From positions 372,001-436,000 of the forward strand of contig NZ_JXRP01000019.1 in NCBI RefSeq assembly GCF_000829435.1: DNA of 64,000 bases. Direction: 5' to 3'. The notes under the pieces are model-generated. The model saw only the letters and a program-made list of their open reading frames with translations, had not been told where the DNA came from and searched no databases. A program made the translations under genes and the position numbers. Shown one piece after another: positions 11,432-20,254 of the stretch. The first letter of the stretch is position 1; every line of letters begins with the position of its first letter. The stretch is from Jeotgalibacillus soli. Lineage in GTDB: Bacteria; Bacillota; Bacilli; Bacillales; Jeotgalibacillaceae.

Positions 11432-12217
11432 TCATCGAGGACAAGCTACTCCGTATAAAACTCCAGTATTATTCCCTTGAACATCAGGTTCTTGATCAAA
11501 AACAGCTTGGCCATTTATATAAATTCTGGATCTCCCTCTCAGCGATACTTCTTCTGTAAAATGAACCGTTCCGTTAATACATAGAACAGAAGATCCCCTA
11601 AGATTCACAGCTTGGTCAATATAATAATTACCTTGAAGAATACACTCTCTATTCCCGTAGATTCCAACAGCGCTTGAACTGTTAAATTGCCTGCATCCAT
11701 TTCCTCTTCCTTCTGCTGGATTGTCATATTCTTGACCTCCGCCAGGTCCGCTCTGCTCACCATCGTTATTAATCTCAATTATTACAACATCCACATTTTC
11801 TTCAACCACACCATCTACTTCTCCAACCACACGATAGTCAATAGAAATACCGCCCTCAATCTTATTAATATCCGTATATCCTACTTGAAACTGAAATATT
11901 TTTTGAACATTCTCCATCTCAACGGTGTAGTCTGAGGGAAGTCTATTCATAAGCTCCTGCACGGTCACGCCCCCATGATTTCGATCCGCTGATGCTTCTG
12001 CCTCTAGTTCCTTCACGACTCGTTCAACATCCTTCATAAAATAGACGGAGCCCATGTCTACCATTTTATCAAGCTGAATTTGATTTTCTGTTAATTTCGT
12101 TTGGCTAGCGTTACTAATGGTCTGACTCATTAGTGGAAGAGCGAGAATTGTAATCACCACAATCATTGCAAGTACAAGGACCAGCGTATACCCCTGTTCA
12201 TTTCTTAAGGCTTTCAT
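11432..12217 (-). CDS. Minor pilin-like protein with Cys-rich solenoid-like C-terminus
   Basis: A 261-residue protein with a type III prepilin leader, MKALRNEQG/YTLVLVLAM, followed by a hydrophobic helix. The +5 glutamate found in most pilins is replaced by leucine, a feature of tip pseudopilins such as GspK. After a ~130-residue middle region and a Gly/Glu linker ('SGPGGGQEYDNPAEG') comes a C-terminal domain (residues ~175-261) with a ~20-residue repeat such as 'VHFTEEVSLRGRSRIYINGQ', resembling a short beta-solenoid. Four cysteines lie in that domain. The ATG at 12217 is chosen so that nine residues precede the cleavage site. It ends 80-90 bases after tcdA begins and follows another prepilin gene. 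The role is inferred. Confidence 0.72.
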   Translation of the reverse strand: MKALRNEQGYTLVLVLAMIVVITILALPLMSQTISNASQTKLTENQIQLDKMVDMGSVYFMKDVERVVKELEAEASADRNHGGVTVQELMNRLPSDYTVEMENVQKIFQFQVGYTDINKIEGGISIDYRVVGEVDGVVEENVDVVIIEINNDGEQSGPGGGQEYDNPAEGRGNGCRQFNSSSAVGIYGNRECILQGNYYIDQAVNLRGSSVLCINGTVHFTEEVSLRGRSRIYINGQAVFDQEPDVQGNNTGVLYGVACPR

Positions 12218-12251
12218 TACTGATCCGATCCCCTCTTTATCCATATATATT

Positions 12252-12734
12252 TCATTCATCAACTTCTATATAATCAAAGAGTTCAGTTAAAAACTCCATT
12301 TCCCCATCCGCTTCCTTATAAACTTCTATATGAAGGAGAAATAGAGACAGCTCCATTTCCTCTTGGTGCCGACATATGGTAATGTTAGGGTAATAACGTT
12401 CATCATTAATCGACAAATAATAACCATACTCCCCTTCAATCGATCCATCTATCAGGCGGGCAGGAAGATCTATATTATGTACATCTGAACAAGTACGAAC
12501 CTGATGAGCATCTATCCAGCTTTGCACTTGGTCACTTGCTTTTATATCATGCGCAATTTTATCTGCCTTATTTGAAGCAGTCATAACCGTTTCAACTTTT
12601 GTAGAAAACAAAACGGATTGAGAGAAAAAACTAATAAAACCAATGATGACGATACTAATTAACACAATGGTCACTAACAATTCCGTTAGCGTAAAACCAT
12701 TTGAATTGGCACGTTCCTTACAGAAATTAACCAT
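12252..12734 (-). CDS. Prepilin-type protein (minor pilin/pseudopilin)
   Basis: A 160-residue protein with a canonical prepilin N-terminus: basic leader, then NSNG/FTLTELLVTIVLI with glycine at -1, phenylalanine at +1 and glutamate at +5. The mature part is small (~145 residues) with two cysteines ('VRTCSDVH', 'ITICRHQ'). It lies 35 bases upstream of the solenoid-bearing prepilin gene on the same strand and is divergent from the larger solenoid prepilin at 12780, so the three look like one functional set. It should be processed by a ComC/PilD-type peptidase such as the one at 57394. No specific pilin family was recognised. Confidence 0.8.
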   Translation of the reverse strand: MVNFCKERANSNGFTLTELLVTIVLISIVIIGFISFFSQSVLFSTKVETVMTASNKADKIAHDIKASDQVQSWIDAHQVRTCSDVHNIDLPARLIDGSIEGEYGYYLSINDERYYPNITICRHQEEMELSLFLLHIEVYKEADGEMEFLTELFDYIEVDE

Positions 12735-12779
12735 TTTTTCACCTTCATTTATCTAAACTACCGGGACATGGTGATTCAT

Positions 12780-14105
12780 ATGAAACAAAAAATTATACGT
12801 AATCAATATGCATTGACACTTGTTGAACTGCTTGCTGCATTAGCCATTTCAGGGGTAGTCGTCATTTTAGTAACCAATGTATTTATTACCTCATTTAAAC
12901 ATCAGGACATTTCACAGTCCCATCTAGATCTTCGCCAAGAAGCAAATCTTGTCATTACCGAGTTGAGAAATACACATAAAAAAGAAGAATATAATTTATG
13001 CTTTAACGATCATCAGTTAACGATTAATGGAAGACAGCTTGCTCGGAAAGATATCTTTTTCGAACAAGTTACGATTGAAGGAACAACAACAGAAGAGGAC
13101 TATTTTCAGATCAACAAAGCGAATCAATGTCAAACCGTAAAGCCGAAAGTACCCCTTTCCGTTTATTTTACCTTAAACGACGAAAATGACAATCCATTCG
13201 AGCTTGAAACGGTCATCCAACGATATGACAACGACAATCGAGTGATAACAGTAAAAGCGCCTGCTGACAATGGTAAAGGGTCCTTTATTTCTTTTGATCG
13301 TATAGAAGAATTTGAACAGATTGTATTCCCAACGCAAGGCTATCAAGAGGTTGACTTCAGACGCAACCAATGTTCTTATGAAGGGAACACAATGAGTGAT
13401 CAAGAAATATTTGCACCAAACTGGGGAACAAGCTGTCCGGTATCTTCCGTTATAAGAGGAAGCTTATTATTAGAAAAGGATATTACGGTATTTTCTGAAA
13501 TTCATACCGATCAGATTCTTTATACTGAAGGTGATGTAACGCTTGAGAACAGCGGGAAAATAGTTTCAGGAGAAAACGCTCGAATGGAAGAGAAAGTACA
13601 CTTAAAATCATCTTCAGCACTAAATATTGGTCAGAATTTGTATATTGAAGATCATTTGAGAATGGATAATGAAGCTTCGATCACAACAGGTGGAAGTGCT
13701 CGATTTGACGGGGATATTGATTTATTTTCCAACACTCGCTTAAATATCGGACATTCTCTTTTTGCCGAAGAGTCTGTCACTCTTCAAAATAACGCGCAAA
13801 TCATCATTGGTCACAATGCCGAATTTGAAGATCTAACAATGTATAGCAACAGTTCAATTTATGTTGGAGGGAACTTTACTGCATTTTCAGATGTTTTTAT
13901 ACAAAGCGGTCAGCTTACAATAGAAGGAAACGCTGATTTTAAGGGTACTTTTCGAACAAACTCAAGCAACTTTAAAGTGTGTGTAAAAGGTCGACTTCTA
14001 ACAGCGCCGAGAAGGCCGAGTCAATCATCACCCTACACAATTGAAACTAAGGATTCTTGCCTTAATCAACCTAATGGTACTTTTTATGTTTTAAATCATT
14101 CCTGA
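12780..14105 (+). CDS. Prepilin-like protein with eight ~20-residue solenoid repeats
   Basis: A 441-residue protein with a prepilin-type N-terminus, RNQYA/LTLVELLAALAIS, in which the -1 glycine is alanine but glutamate +5 is kept. Residues ~30-245 form a cysteine-containing middle region. Residues ~247-405 hold about eight repeats of 19-21 residues with a hydrophobic/polar alternation and a Gly-x-[Asn/Ser]-[Ala/Leu] turn, e.g. 'RFDGDIDLFSNTRLNIGHSL', suggesting a right-handed beta-solenoid like bactofilins or polymer-forming proteins. Six cysteines lie outside the helix. The ATG at 12780 follows GGTGATTC; an ATG four codons upstream is less likely. It is divergent from the two other prepilin genes, with only ~45 bases between. 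Confidence 0.75.
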   Translation: MKQKIIRNQYALTLVELLAALAISGVVVILVTNVFITSFKHQDISQSHLDLRQEANLVITELRNTHKKEEYNLCFNDHQLTINGRQLARKDIFFEQVTIEGTTTEEDYFQINKANQCQTVKPKVPLSVYFTLNDENDNPFELETVIQRYDNDNRVITVKAPADNGKGSFISFDRIEEFEQIVFPTQGYQEVDFRRNQCSYEGNTMSDQEIFAPNWGTSCPVSSVIRGSLLLEKDITVFSEIHTDQILYTEGDVTLENSGKIVSGENARMEEKVHLKSSSALNIGQNLYIEDHLRMDNEASITTGGSARFDGDIDLFSNTRLNIGHSLFAEESVTLQNNAQIIIGHNAEFEDLTMYSNSSIYVGGNFTAFSDVFIQSGQLTIEGNADFKGTFRTNSSNFKVCVKGRLLTAPRRPSQSSPYTIETKDSCLNQPNGTFYVLNHS

Positions 14106-14156
14106 TCTAAGGACCGAAACTCTATACAGAAAGTGCTTGAGTGCGCTTCATACAAA

Positions 14157-14184
14157 AAAGACTGACATGGAAGTGTCAGTCTTT
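14157..14184. terminator. Bidirectional terminator between the solenoid prepilin gene and the 6S RNA
   Basis: An 11-bp perfect stem (aaagactgaca/tgtcagtcttt) with a 6-base loop. On the minus strand it is followed by six T and would end the 6S RNA transcript; on the plus strand it follows the prepilin gene. Confidence 0.87.
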
Positions 14185-14201
14185 AAAAGTTAAGTATGAG
14201 T

Positions 14202-14392
14202 GGCAAATCCCAATTATGCCGTCTCGGTGTACATCTATCGTTTTGAACCCGCTCTCAGCAGGTGGGTGCCCTGTTTCTTGATTGATGCGTCCTCGCAAAA
14301 GGCATGCACGATGCAGGAAAACGCAGGCTCCCTTAAATAGAATTGTTCGGTCAAAACTAATTGATTAGAAAACGTACACATCAGGACTTGCC
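14202..14392 (-). ncRNA. ssrS: 6S RNA (SsrS/BsrB-like)
   Basis: A ~191-nt non-coding transcript on the minus strand. Its ends pair (GGCAAGTCC with GGATTTGCC, one G-U) and the next segments GTGTAC/GTACAC also pair, giving the long closing stem of 6S RNA. The 5' part 'AGTCCTGATGTGTACG' followed by 'AGTTTTGACCGAACAA' resembles what I recall of Bacillus 6S RNA. A consensus promoter lies upstream and a hairpin plus T-run downstream, and no ORF is present. Position supports it: in B. subtilis one 6S gene (bsrB) lies between aspS and yrvM, the same interval. 6S RNA binds sigma-A RNA polymerase and lowers transcription in stationary phase. Confidence 0.82.
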
Positions 14393-14402
14393 TTGTGAAT
14401 AA

Positions 14403-14431
14403 ATAATAACACAACTAATTCAAAAGATCAA
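14403..14431 (-). promoter_or_regulatory. Sigma-A promoter of the 6S RNA gene
   Basis: On the minus strand, -35 TTGATC and -10 TATTAT are 17 bases apart. Transcription would begin about 7 bases after the -10, within a few bases of the first base of the closing stem. Confidence 0.75.
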
Positions 14432-14449
14432 TTAGGTATCATCATTAAT

Positions 14450-16225
14450 TTATGAATTATTCTGAAGATTCAGCGATATATTTAAATCTGCTAGCTGTGC
14501 CTGACTTACTTCACTAGGTGCATCCGTCAAGACGTCGCTTGCGCTTGCCGTTTTTGGGAATGCAATGGTGTCACGAAGGTTTGTACGCCCCGCAAGCAGC
14601 ATGACTAAACGGTCTAGACCAAGTGCTATTCCACCATGAGGAGGTGTTCCGTATTCAAATGCTTCTAAGAGGAATCCAAATTGACTTTGTGCCTCTTCTT
14701 GTGAAAAGCCTAAAACGCTAAACATTTTTTCCTGAATGTCACGTTCGAAAATACGCAGTGAGCCTCCACCAAGTTCATAGCCATTCAGCACGATATCATA
14801 TGCTTGCGCACGAACCTTCTCAGGATGAGTGTCTAATAGCTCTAGGTCTTCACGTACCGGCATTGTAAATGGATGATGGGCAGCATAATAGCGGCCATCC
14901 TCTTCTGCATATTCCAGCAACGGCCAATCTGTTACCCACAGGAAGTTAAATAGTGATTCATCAATCAGTCCAAGATCTTTTCCAAGCTTATTGCGCAAAG
15001 CACCTAATGCATCTGCCACGACAGATTTCTTGTCAGCTACAAATAGAAGCAAGTCTCCTGGTTCAGCATTGGCAGCTTTTGTAAGCTCAGCCCGCTCCTT
15101 TTCGTTGAAGAATTTTACAATTGGTCCATTAATGCCTTCTGCAGTAATTTTAAGCCAAGCTAATCCTTTTGCACCATATCTAGAAGCAAATTCTCCTAGT
15201 GCATCAATATCTTTGCGTGAATATTTCTCGGCCGCTTGCTTGATATTAATCAGCTTAACTTGTCCTCCACTTTGAACAGCGCCGCTGAACACTTTAAAAC
15301 CTGATTCGGATACTATCGAGGATATGTCCACCAGTTTCATATCAAAACGAGTATCAGGCTTATCTGATCCATAGCGCCCTATCGCATCAGCATATGTTAT
15401 ACGAGGAAACGGCAGTTCAATCTCGATTCCTTTTACGTCCTTCATCATCTTCGCCATCATACGCTCGTTCATACCCATGATGTCTTCTTGGCTCATAAAG
15501 CTTGTTTCAATATCAATCTGTGTGAATTCCGGCTGACGGTCAGCACGAAGATCCTCATCACGAAAGCACCGAGCGATTTGATAGTATCGATCAAATCCTC
15601 CTACCATCAGCATTTGCTTAAATAATTGAGGAGACTGTGGAAGCGCGTAGAACTCTCCCTCATGAACACGGCTTGGCACCAAATAATCACGTGCTCCTTC
15701 AGGTGTGCTTTTTGTCAGCATTGGCGTTTCTACTTCAATAAAACGTTCGTTGTCCAGGAAGCTGCGGATCGATTTCGTCACGTTATGGCGCATTTTAAAT
15801 GTGTCAATCATGACAGGACGTCTAAGATCTAAATATCGATATTTCAATCGAACGTCCTCAGACACTTCTGTGTTATCCTCGATTGCAAACGGCGGGGTTT
15901 TTGCTTCACTTACGACCGTTACTGCATTTACGTATACTTCGATTGTTCCAGTAGCAACATTCGGGTTGATCGTACCTGTTTCTCTCGCTTCCACCTTTCC
16001 TTCGATGCTCAAAACATATTCACTGCGAATTTTTTCCGCTTCTCGAAGCGCATCTACAGAAGTTTCCGGGTTAAACACGATCTGTACGAGCCCTGTTCTG
16101 TCACGAAGATCGATAAAAATCAATCCGCCAAGGTCACGTCTTTTTTGTACCCATCCTTTTAATGTTACAATTTCTCCAATTGCTGATTCTGGTACTTCAC
16201 CACAATAAAATGTACGACCAAACAT
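14450..16225 (-). CDS. aspS: Aspartate--tRNA ligase
   Basis: A class II aminoacyl-tRNA synthetase charging tRNA-Asp. The 591-residue product has the N-terminal OB-fold anticodon-binding domain ('[24 protein letters not shown]'), class II motif 2 around '[16 protein letters not shown]', the bacterial GAD insertion (~residues 290-420) and motif 3 '[13 protein letters not shown]'. AAGGAGGAAA precedes the ATG. It lies 12 bases downstream of hisS and shares its T-box leader. Length matches the bacterial family (about 590). Confidence 0.97.
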   Translation of the reverse strand: MFGRTFYCGEVPESAIGEIVTLKGWVQKRRDLGGLIFIDLRDRTGLVQIVFNPETSVDALREAEKIRSEYVLSIEGKVEARETGTINPNVATGTIEVYVNAVTVVSEAKTPPFAIEDNTEVSEDVRLKYRYLDLRRPVMIDTFKMRHNVTKSIRSFLDNERFIEVETPMLTKSTPEGARDYLVPSRVHEGEFYALPQSPQLFKQMLMVGGFDRYYQIARCFRDEDLRADRQPEFTQIDIETSFMSQEDIMGMNERMMAKMMKDVKGIEIELPFPRITYADAIGRYGSDKPDTRFDMKLVDISSIVSESGFKVFSGAVQSGGQVKLINIKQAAEKYSRKDIDALGEFASRYGAKGLAWLKITAEGINGPIVKFFNEKERAELTKAANAEPGDLLLFVADKKSVVADALGALRNKLGKDLGLIDESLFNFLWVTDWPLLEYAEEDGRYYAAHHPFTMPVREDLELLDTHPEKVRAQAYDIVLNGYELGGGSLRIFERDIQEKMFSVLGFSQEEAQSQFGFLLEAFEYGTPPHGGIALGLDRLVMLLAGRTNLRDTIAFPKTASASDVLTDAPSEVSQAQLADLNISLNLQNNS

Positions 16226-16237
16226 AACATTTCCTCC

Positions 16238-17503
16238 TTATTGCTTCTTCAAATAATCAATTACATGATCAAGCTCAATTTTTTCCTGATTGCCGCTTTC
16301 CATTTTTTTTACAAGTATTATTCCTTCTGCCAGCTCATCTTCACCCAGGATGGCAACATATTTCGCTTGCAGACGATCTGCTGATTTAAGCTGTGCTTTC
16401 ATTTTCCGACTCTTGTAATCCATTTCCACCTTTAGACCTTGCTGTCTTGCTTGATAGGTTAGTTTTACGAAATGCTCCTTCGCTTTTTCACCCATAGAAA
16501 TGAAATAGCAATCAAGAACGCTTGTTACAGGCAGTTCAATGCTTTCTGCCTCTAACGCTGCAAGCAGACGTTCAATACTTAAAGCAAAGCCAATTCCTGG
16601 TGAACTTGGTCCGCCAATTTCTTCAACTAAACCGTTATAACGACCTCCGCCGCATAGTGTAGTAATCGCTCCAAAACCATCTGCACTGCTCATAATCTCA
16701 AAGGCTGTATGATTGTAGTAATCAAGCCCGCGAACGAGATTTGGGTCTAATTCATAGTCAATCCCCATCGTTGTTAAGTAGTGCTGAAGCTTTTCAAAAT
16801 AGGCCGTTGATTCTTCATTTAAATAATCTTTAAGTGATGGAGCTGTTTTAATTAGCTCATGGTCACGATCTTTTTTACAATCCAATATTCGAAGCGGATT
16901 TTTTTTCAAGCGAGTTTGACAATCTGAGCAAAACTCTTCGATTCTCGGCTCAAAGTGTGAGACAAGGGCTTCCTTGTGACTGGCCCTGCTTGCCGCATCT
17001 CCCAAACTGTTTAATACGAGCTTGAATTCTTTAAGACCAAGTCTCTTATAAAGCTCCATCGCCAATGAAATAACTTCCGCATCAACAGCAGGGTCCTCAC
17101 TGCCAATGGCTTCTACACCGAACTGCACAAACTGTCTGAAGCGACCTGCTTGAGGGCGCTCGTAGCGAAACATCGGACCTTGGTAAAACAGCTTTGTTGG
17201 CTGATCCGGATAACCGAACATTTTATGTTGAACATAAGAACGGACAACCGCTGCCGTGCCTTCAGGTCTTAGGGTGAGACTACGTTCTCCTCGATCTGTA
17301 AATGTGTACATTTCCTTTTGAACGATATCTGTTGTATCGCCAACGCCTCTTTCAAAAAGCTCTGTATGCTCAAAAATCGGTGTGCGAATTTCCTTGTATT
17401 GATATTGATTACAAATTTCTCTTGCAACCTGTTCAACATACTGCCATTTTTCTACAGTCCCAGGAAGGATATCTTGGGTACCTCGTGGAATATTGATGGA
17501 CAT
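16238..17503 (-). CDS. hisS: Histidine--tRNA ligase
   Basis: A class II synthetase charging tRNA-His. The 421-residue product starts '[15 protein letters not shown]' and shows motif 2 '[17 protein letters not shown]', the histidine-A motif '[14 protein letters not shown]', motif 3 '[12 protein letters not shown]' and a C-terminal anticodon-binding domain. The start has a strong AGGAGG. The gene is first in the hisS-aspS operon and is preceded by a T-box leader with a His specifier codon. Confidence 0.97.
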   Translation of the reverse strand: MSINIPRGTQDILPGTVEKWQYVEQVAREICNQYQYKEIRTPIFEHTELFERGVGDTTDIVQKEMYTFTDRGERSLTLRPEGTAAVVRSYVQHKMFGYPDQPTKLFYQGPMFRYERPQAGRFRQFVQFGVEAIGSEDPAVDAEVISLAMELYKRLGLKEFKLVLNSLGDAASRASHKEALVSHFEPRIEEFCSDCQTRLKKNPLRILDCKKDRDHELIKTAPSLKDYLNEESTAYFEKLQHYLTTMGIDYELDPNLVRGLDYYNHTAFEIMSSADGFGAITTLCGGGRYNGLVEEIGGPSSPGIGFALSIERLLAALEAESIELPVTSVLDCYFISMGEKAKEHFVKLTYQARQQGLKVEMDYKSRKMKAQLKSADRLQAKYVAILGEDELAEGIILVKKMESGNQEKIELDHVIDYLKKQ

Positions 17504-17533
17504 GCTTATTACCTCCTAAAAATGTACAAATAA

Positions 17534-17804
17534 AAACTCCCGTCCCTTGTCCTAAAACAAGGGACGGGAGTTTGATCCCGTGGTGCCACCCTAATTGAAG
17601 CTAAAAAGCTTCCACTCGAGGCAGTTAACGCCTGCATACGTCAATTCCTACTAAGTGAATCACTTTTCAGAGTCGAACCTACGGGGTGTTCTTTCAAAAA
17701 GCCGTCATGTAAATCCACTTTCAGCCTAAGGTGGATTCTCTCTATCCATGCGAATCTTATTTACTGTTCCCCATCATCGGAATGATTTGCTGTTTTTTAT
17801 GATG
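17534..17804 (-). promoter_or_regulatory. T-box riboswitch leader (His specifier) of hisS-aspS
   Basis: On the minus strand the leader contains the conserved T-box AGGGTGGCACCACGGG (17577-17592) followed by a 17-bp terminator stem (arms 17534-17550 and 17557-17573) and a T-rich run. In Stem I, AGTA of the loop-E motif (5' side) and GAA-CAC (3' side) place the codon CAC at 17686-17688 in the specifier position, i.e. histidine. Uncharged tRNA-His would bind and stabilise the antiterminator, raising expression of both synthetase genes. The specifier is read by eye, not from a covariance model. Confidence 0.93.
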
Positions 17805-17810
17805 TAATCA

Positions 17811-17839
17811 ATCATACGAATGACACAGGCGAATGTCAA
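17811..17839 (-). promoter_or_regulatory. Sigma-A promoter of the hisS-aspS operon
   Basis: A near-consensus promoter on the minus strand: -35 TTGACA, 17-base spacer, -10 TATGAT, just before the T-box leader. Confidence 0.88.
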
Positions 17840-17939
17840 GGACAATTCGATTTCATTAAAAAATAGATTTTGAGGGTGACGTTCTCATGGTCAGGTATTA
17901 TGATAAGACTATACATATTTATATAGTGAGGGGATCATT

Positions 17940-19751
17940 ATGCGATCGTATATTGTTAAAATAACTATTTTACTATTAATATTCTCATCCTTTGGAGCAC
18001 CAACGATGATAACGAATGCCGAAGGTCCAATGGCTACCATTGCAGCCGATGTCGTTAATATGAGAGAGGGTCCTGGACTTTCATTCCCTACTGTAGCTAC
18101 TGCCAATAACGGTGATACATATGATATTGTAGATAATGAATATGGCTGGCTCAAATTAACGGACTCAAATGGCCAAAGTGGATGGGTTGCAGAATGGCTT
18201 GTTGTTCAAGAAGAAGTAACATCAAGCAACGAAACAGCTGCTTCACAAGATTCAACGCTTGCCACCGTCTCTGTCAATGAACTGCGAGTTCGTACTGGAC
18301 CTGGCATCGACCATGAAGTGATTGGATTATTAAGTGCAAACACGAATGTGAATGTGCTCGCCCGATCAGGTGAATGGGTTGAAATTTCGCTTGATAGCGG
18401 AAACAGCGGATGGGTAAATGGGGATTATCTGGAAGGATTAACAAGTACAGAACAGCGCAATTCAGATGAAACAGCTGATGTATCAAGAGGAACTGTATCC
18501 GTCGACCGTTTAAATGTTCGGTCGGATTTCTCTTCGGAAGGACAAGTAATTGGTTCTTTAAATCAGGGAGACACAGTTACGATAGAAGATGAGCAATATG
18601 GCTGGCTGCTTGTTGAAGGAAATGGTCTAAAAGGATGGGTAAGCTCTTCCTATGTACAGCGGCAGTCAACCTCTTCTGAAGAAACAGCTGCCTCATCCTC
18701 ACCAGTATCATCACTTGAAGGATCAAACGTGGTTATCTTGGTTGATTCATTAAATGTAAGGGATGAACCATCTCAATTAAGCAATGTAATTGGTACATTA
18801 GCAAAAGGAGATACATATAAAATCAATCAAGTTAATGGGGACTGGTATGAGATTGAATGGGATTCAGGAAAAAAAGGATGGATCGCCAGTTGGTTTGTTG
18901 AACAAACGACCGCCGCAGCAACGGAGAGTGATTCAACATCCGATCAAGCGATTGAATCCAATGAAACGGTGACGATTTTGTATAATGGCTCCAATATTCG
19001 TGCAACGCCAAATGTAGAGTCAAAAGTAACAGCTCGTGGTCAAGCCGGGGAGCAGTATGCAGTTATCAATCAACAGGGAGATTGGTTTGAGATTGAATTA
19101 GCTGATGGCTCCACGGGATTTATTGCAAACTGGATCGTATCACCAAATGACGAGAGATTACCAGAGGAAATAGAAAATGATGAAACGGAACAAGATGAAA
19201 CGGTCATCCAATCCATTGCTGATGCAACCATTGTTATTGATGCGGGTCACGGTGGCCGGGATAGTGGAGCAATTGGCGCAAGCGGCACTTTAGAAAAGAT
19301 ACTCACCCTTCGAACGGCTGAAATTCTTTATCACAAACTTGCAAATACAGGCGCTAATGTCATCATGACGAGGCAGGATGATCGTTATATCGATTTGCAC
19401 AGCCGTGTATTTCTTTCCCAGCTACACGATGCAGACGCTTTTGTCAGTCTTCATTACGACGCGATTGATGACCGAAATATTCGAGGATTCACAACCTACT
19501 TTTACGGGGAAGGGGATCAGCCATTAGCTGAGTCTGTTCACGAAGGCTTGGAAAATCAATTAACCATACGCGATCGCGGGGTTCAATTTGGTGATTACTT
19601 AGTTATTCGTGATAACGCTGTGCCAGCTATACTACTTGAATTAGGATACATTAGCAACCCTTCAGAAGAAGCGGCCATTGCAAATGATCGATTTAGAGAA
19701 TCAGCGACTACCGGGATCTATAACGGACTGGTTGAGTACTTTACACAATAG
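17940..19751 (+). CDS. N-acetylmuramoyl-L-alanine amidase with five SH3b domains (YrvJ-like)
   Basis: A secreted autolysin of 603 residues. A signal peptide (residues 1-28, ending near 'ITNAEG') is followed by five bacterial SH3 domains (about residues 30-85, 102-158, 183-240, 262-318 and 340-395), each with the 'LNVRxxP/S...G.V...W..I....G..GWV' pattern, separated by Ser/Thr/Glu linkers. Residues ~430-603 form an amidase_3 domain with zinc ligands in 'IDAGHGG', 'GTLEKILT' and 'VSLHYDA' and the catalytic glutamate in 'LLELGYISN'. SH3b domains bind peptidoglycan; the enzyme splits the sugar-peptide link. GTGAGGGG precedes the ATG. It stands alone between hisS (divergent) and dtd (convergent). 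Confidence 0.93.
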   Translation: MRSYIVKITILLLIFSSFGAPTMITNAEGPMATIAADVVNMREGPGLSFPTVATANNGDTYDIVDNEYGWLKLTDSNGQSGWVAEWLVVQEEVTSSNETAASQDSTLATVSVNELRVRTGPGIDHEVIGLLSANTNVNVLARSGEWVEISLDSGNSGWVNGDYLEGLTSTEQRNSDETADVSRGTVSVDRLNVRSDFSSEGQVIGSLNQGDTVTIEDEQYGWLLVEGNGLKGWVSSSYVQRQSTSSEETAASSSPVSSLEGSNVVILVDSLNVRDEPSQLSNVIGTLAKGDTYKINQVNGDWYEIEWDSGKKGWIASWFVEQTTAAATESDSTSDQAIESNETVTILYNGSNIRATPNVESKVTARGQAGEQYAVINQQGDWFEIELADGSTGFIANWIVSPNDERLPEEIENDETEQDETVIQSIADATIVIDAGHGGRDSGAIGASGTLEKILTLRTAEILYHKLANTGANVIMTRQDDRYIDLHSRVFLSQLHDADAFVSLHYDAIDDRNIRGFTTYFYGEGDQPLAESVHEGLENQLTIRDRGVQFGDYLVIRDNAVPAILLELGYISNPSEEAAIANDRFRESATTGIYNGLVEYFTQ

Positions 19752-19789
19752 ACAAAAGGGTCTGGCTACCAGCTGCCAGACCCTTTTGT
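19752..19789. terminator. Bidirectional terminator between the amidase gene and dtd
   Basis: A 15-bp perfect stem (acaaaagggtctggc and its complement) with an 8-base loop between the convergent genes. Confidence 0.88.
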
Positions 19790-19798
19790 TATGATTCT

Positions 19799-20236
19799 TT
19801 ATTTTTCAATTATGAGCGTAACCGGTCCATCATTGATTAAAGAAACATCCATCATCGCACCAAACACACCTGTTTGAACATCAATTCCCTTTTCTAGAAG
19901 CAGCTGATTGAATCGATCATAAAGTGGTTCAGCAACTTCTGGCCTTGCAGCTTCCATAAAATTCGGCCTTCTGCCTTTTCGAGTATCCCCGTATAGCGTG
20001 AATTGTGAGATCGATAACACTTGTCCCTTTTGATCGAGAAGAGAATGATTCATTTTTCCTTCCTCGTCTTCAAAAATTCGAAGGTTTGCAATTTTATCTG
20101 CTACATACTTTGCTTCTTCTTCACCATCTTCATGTGTAACACCTACAAGAAGAACCACACCGTATTGAATTTGTCCTGTTATTTCTCCATTCACCGTTAC
20201 GGATGCTTGTTTACTTCTTTGCACAACAACTCGCAA
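19799..20236 (-). CDS. dtd: D-aminoacyl-tRNA deacylase
   Basis: Dtd removes D-amino acids (and glycine mis-charged on tRNA-Ala) from tRNA, a proofreading step. The 145-residue product has the family start '[18 protein letters not shown]', the active-site motif '[15 protein letters not shown]' and the cross-subunit Gly-cisPro motif in 'NDGPVTLII'. It lies 18 bases downstream of relA, the usual arrangement in Bacillus (relA-dtd), and ends at the terminator shared with the amidase gene. Confidence 0.96.
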   Translation of the reverse strand: MRVVVQRSKQASVTVNGEITGQIQYGVVLLVGVTHEDGEEEAKYVADKIANLRIFEDEEGKMNHSLLDQKGQVLSISQFTLYGDTRKGRRPNFMEAARPEVAEPLYDRFNQLLLEKGIDVQTGVFGAMMDVSLINDGPVTLIIEK

Positions 20237-20254
20237 GAAAATGTCCCCCTATAG

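Noticed and set aside
15705-16208. 167-codon plus-strand ORF within aspS
   Set aside because: Shadow of aspS on the opposite strand; the aspS motifs are complete and this frame has no recognisable content.
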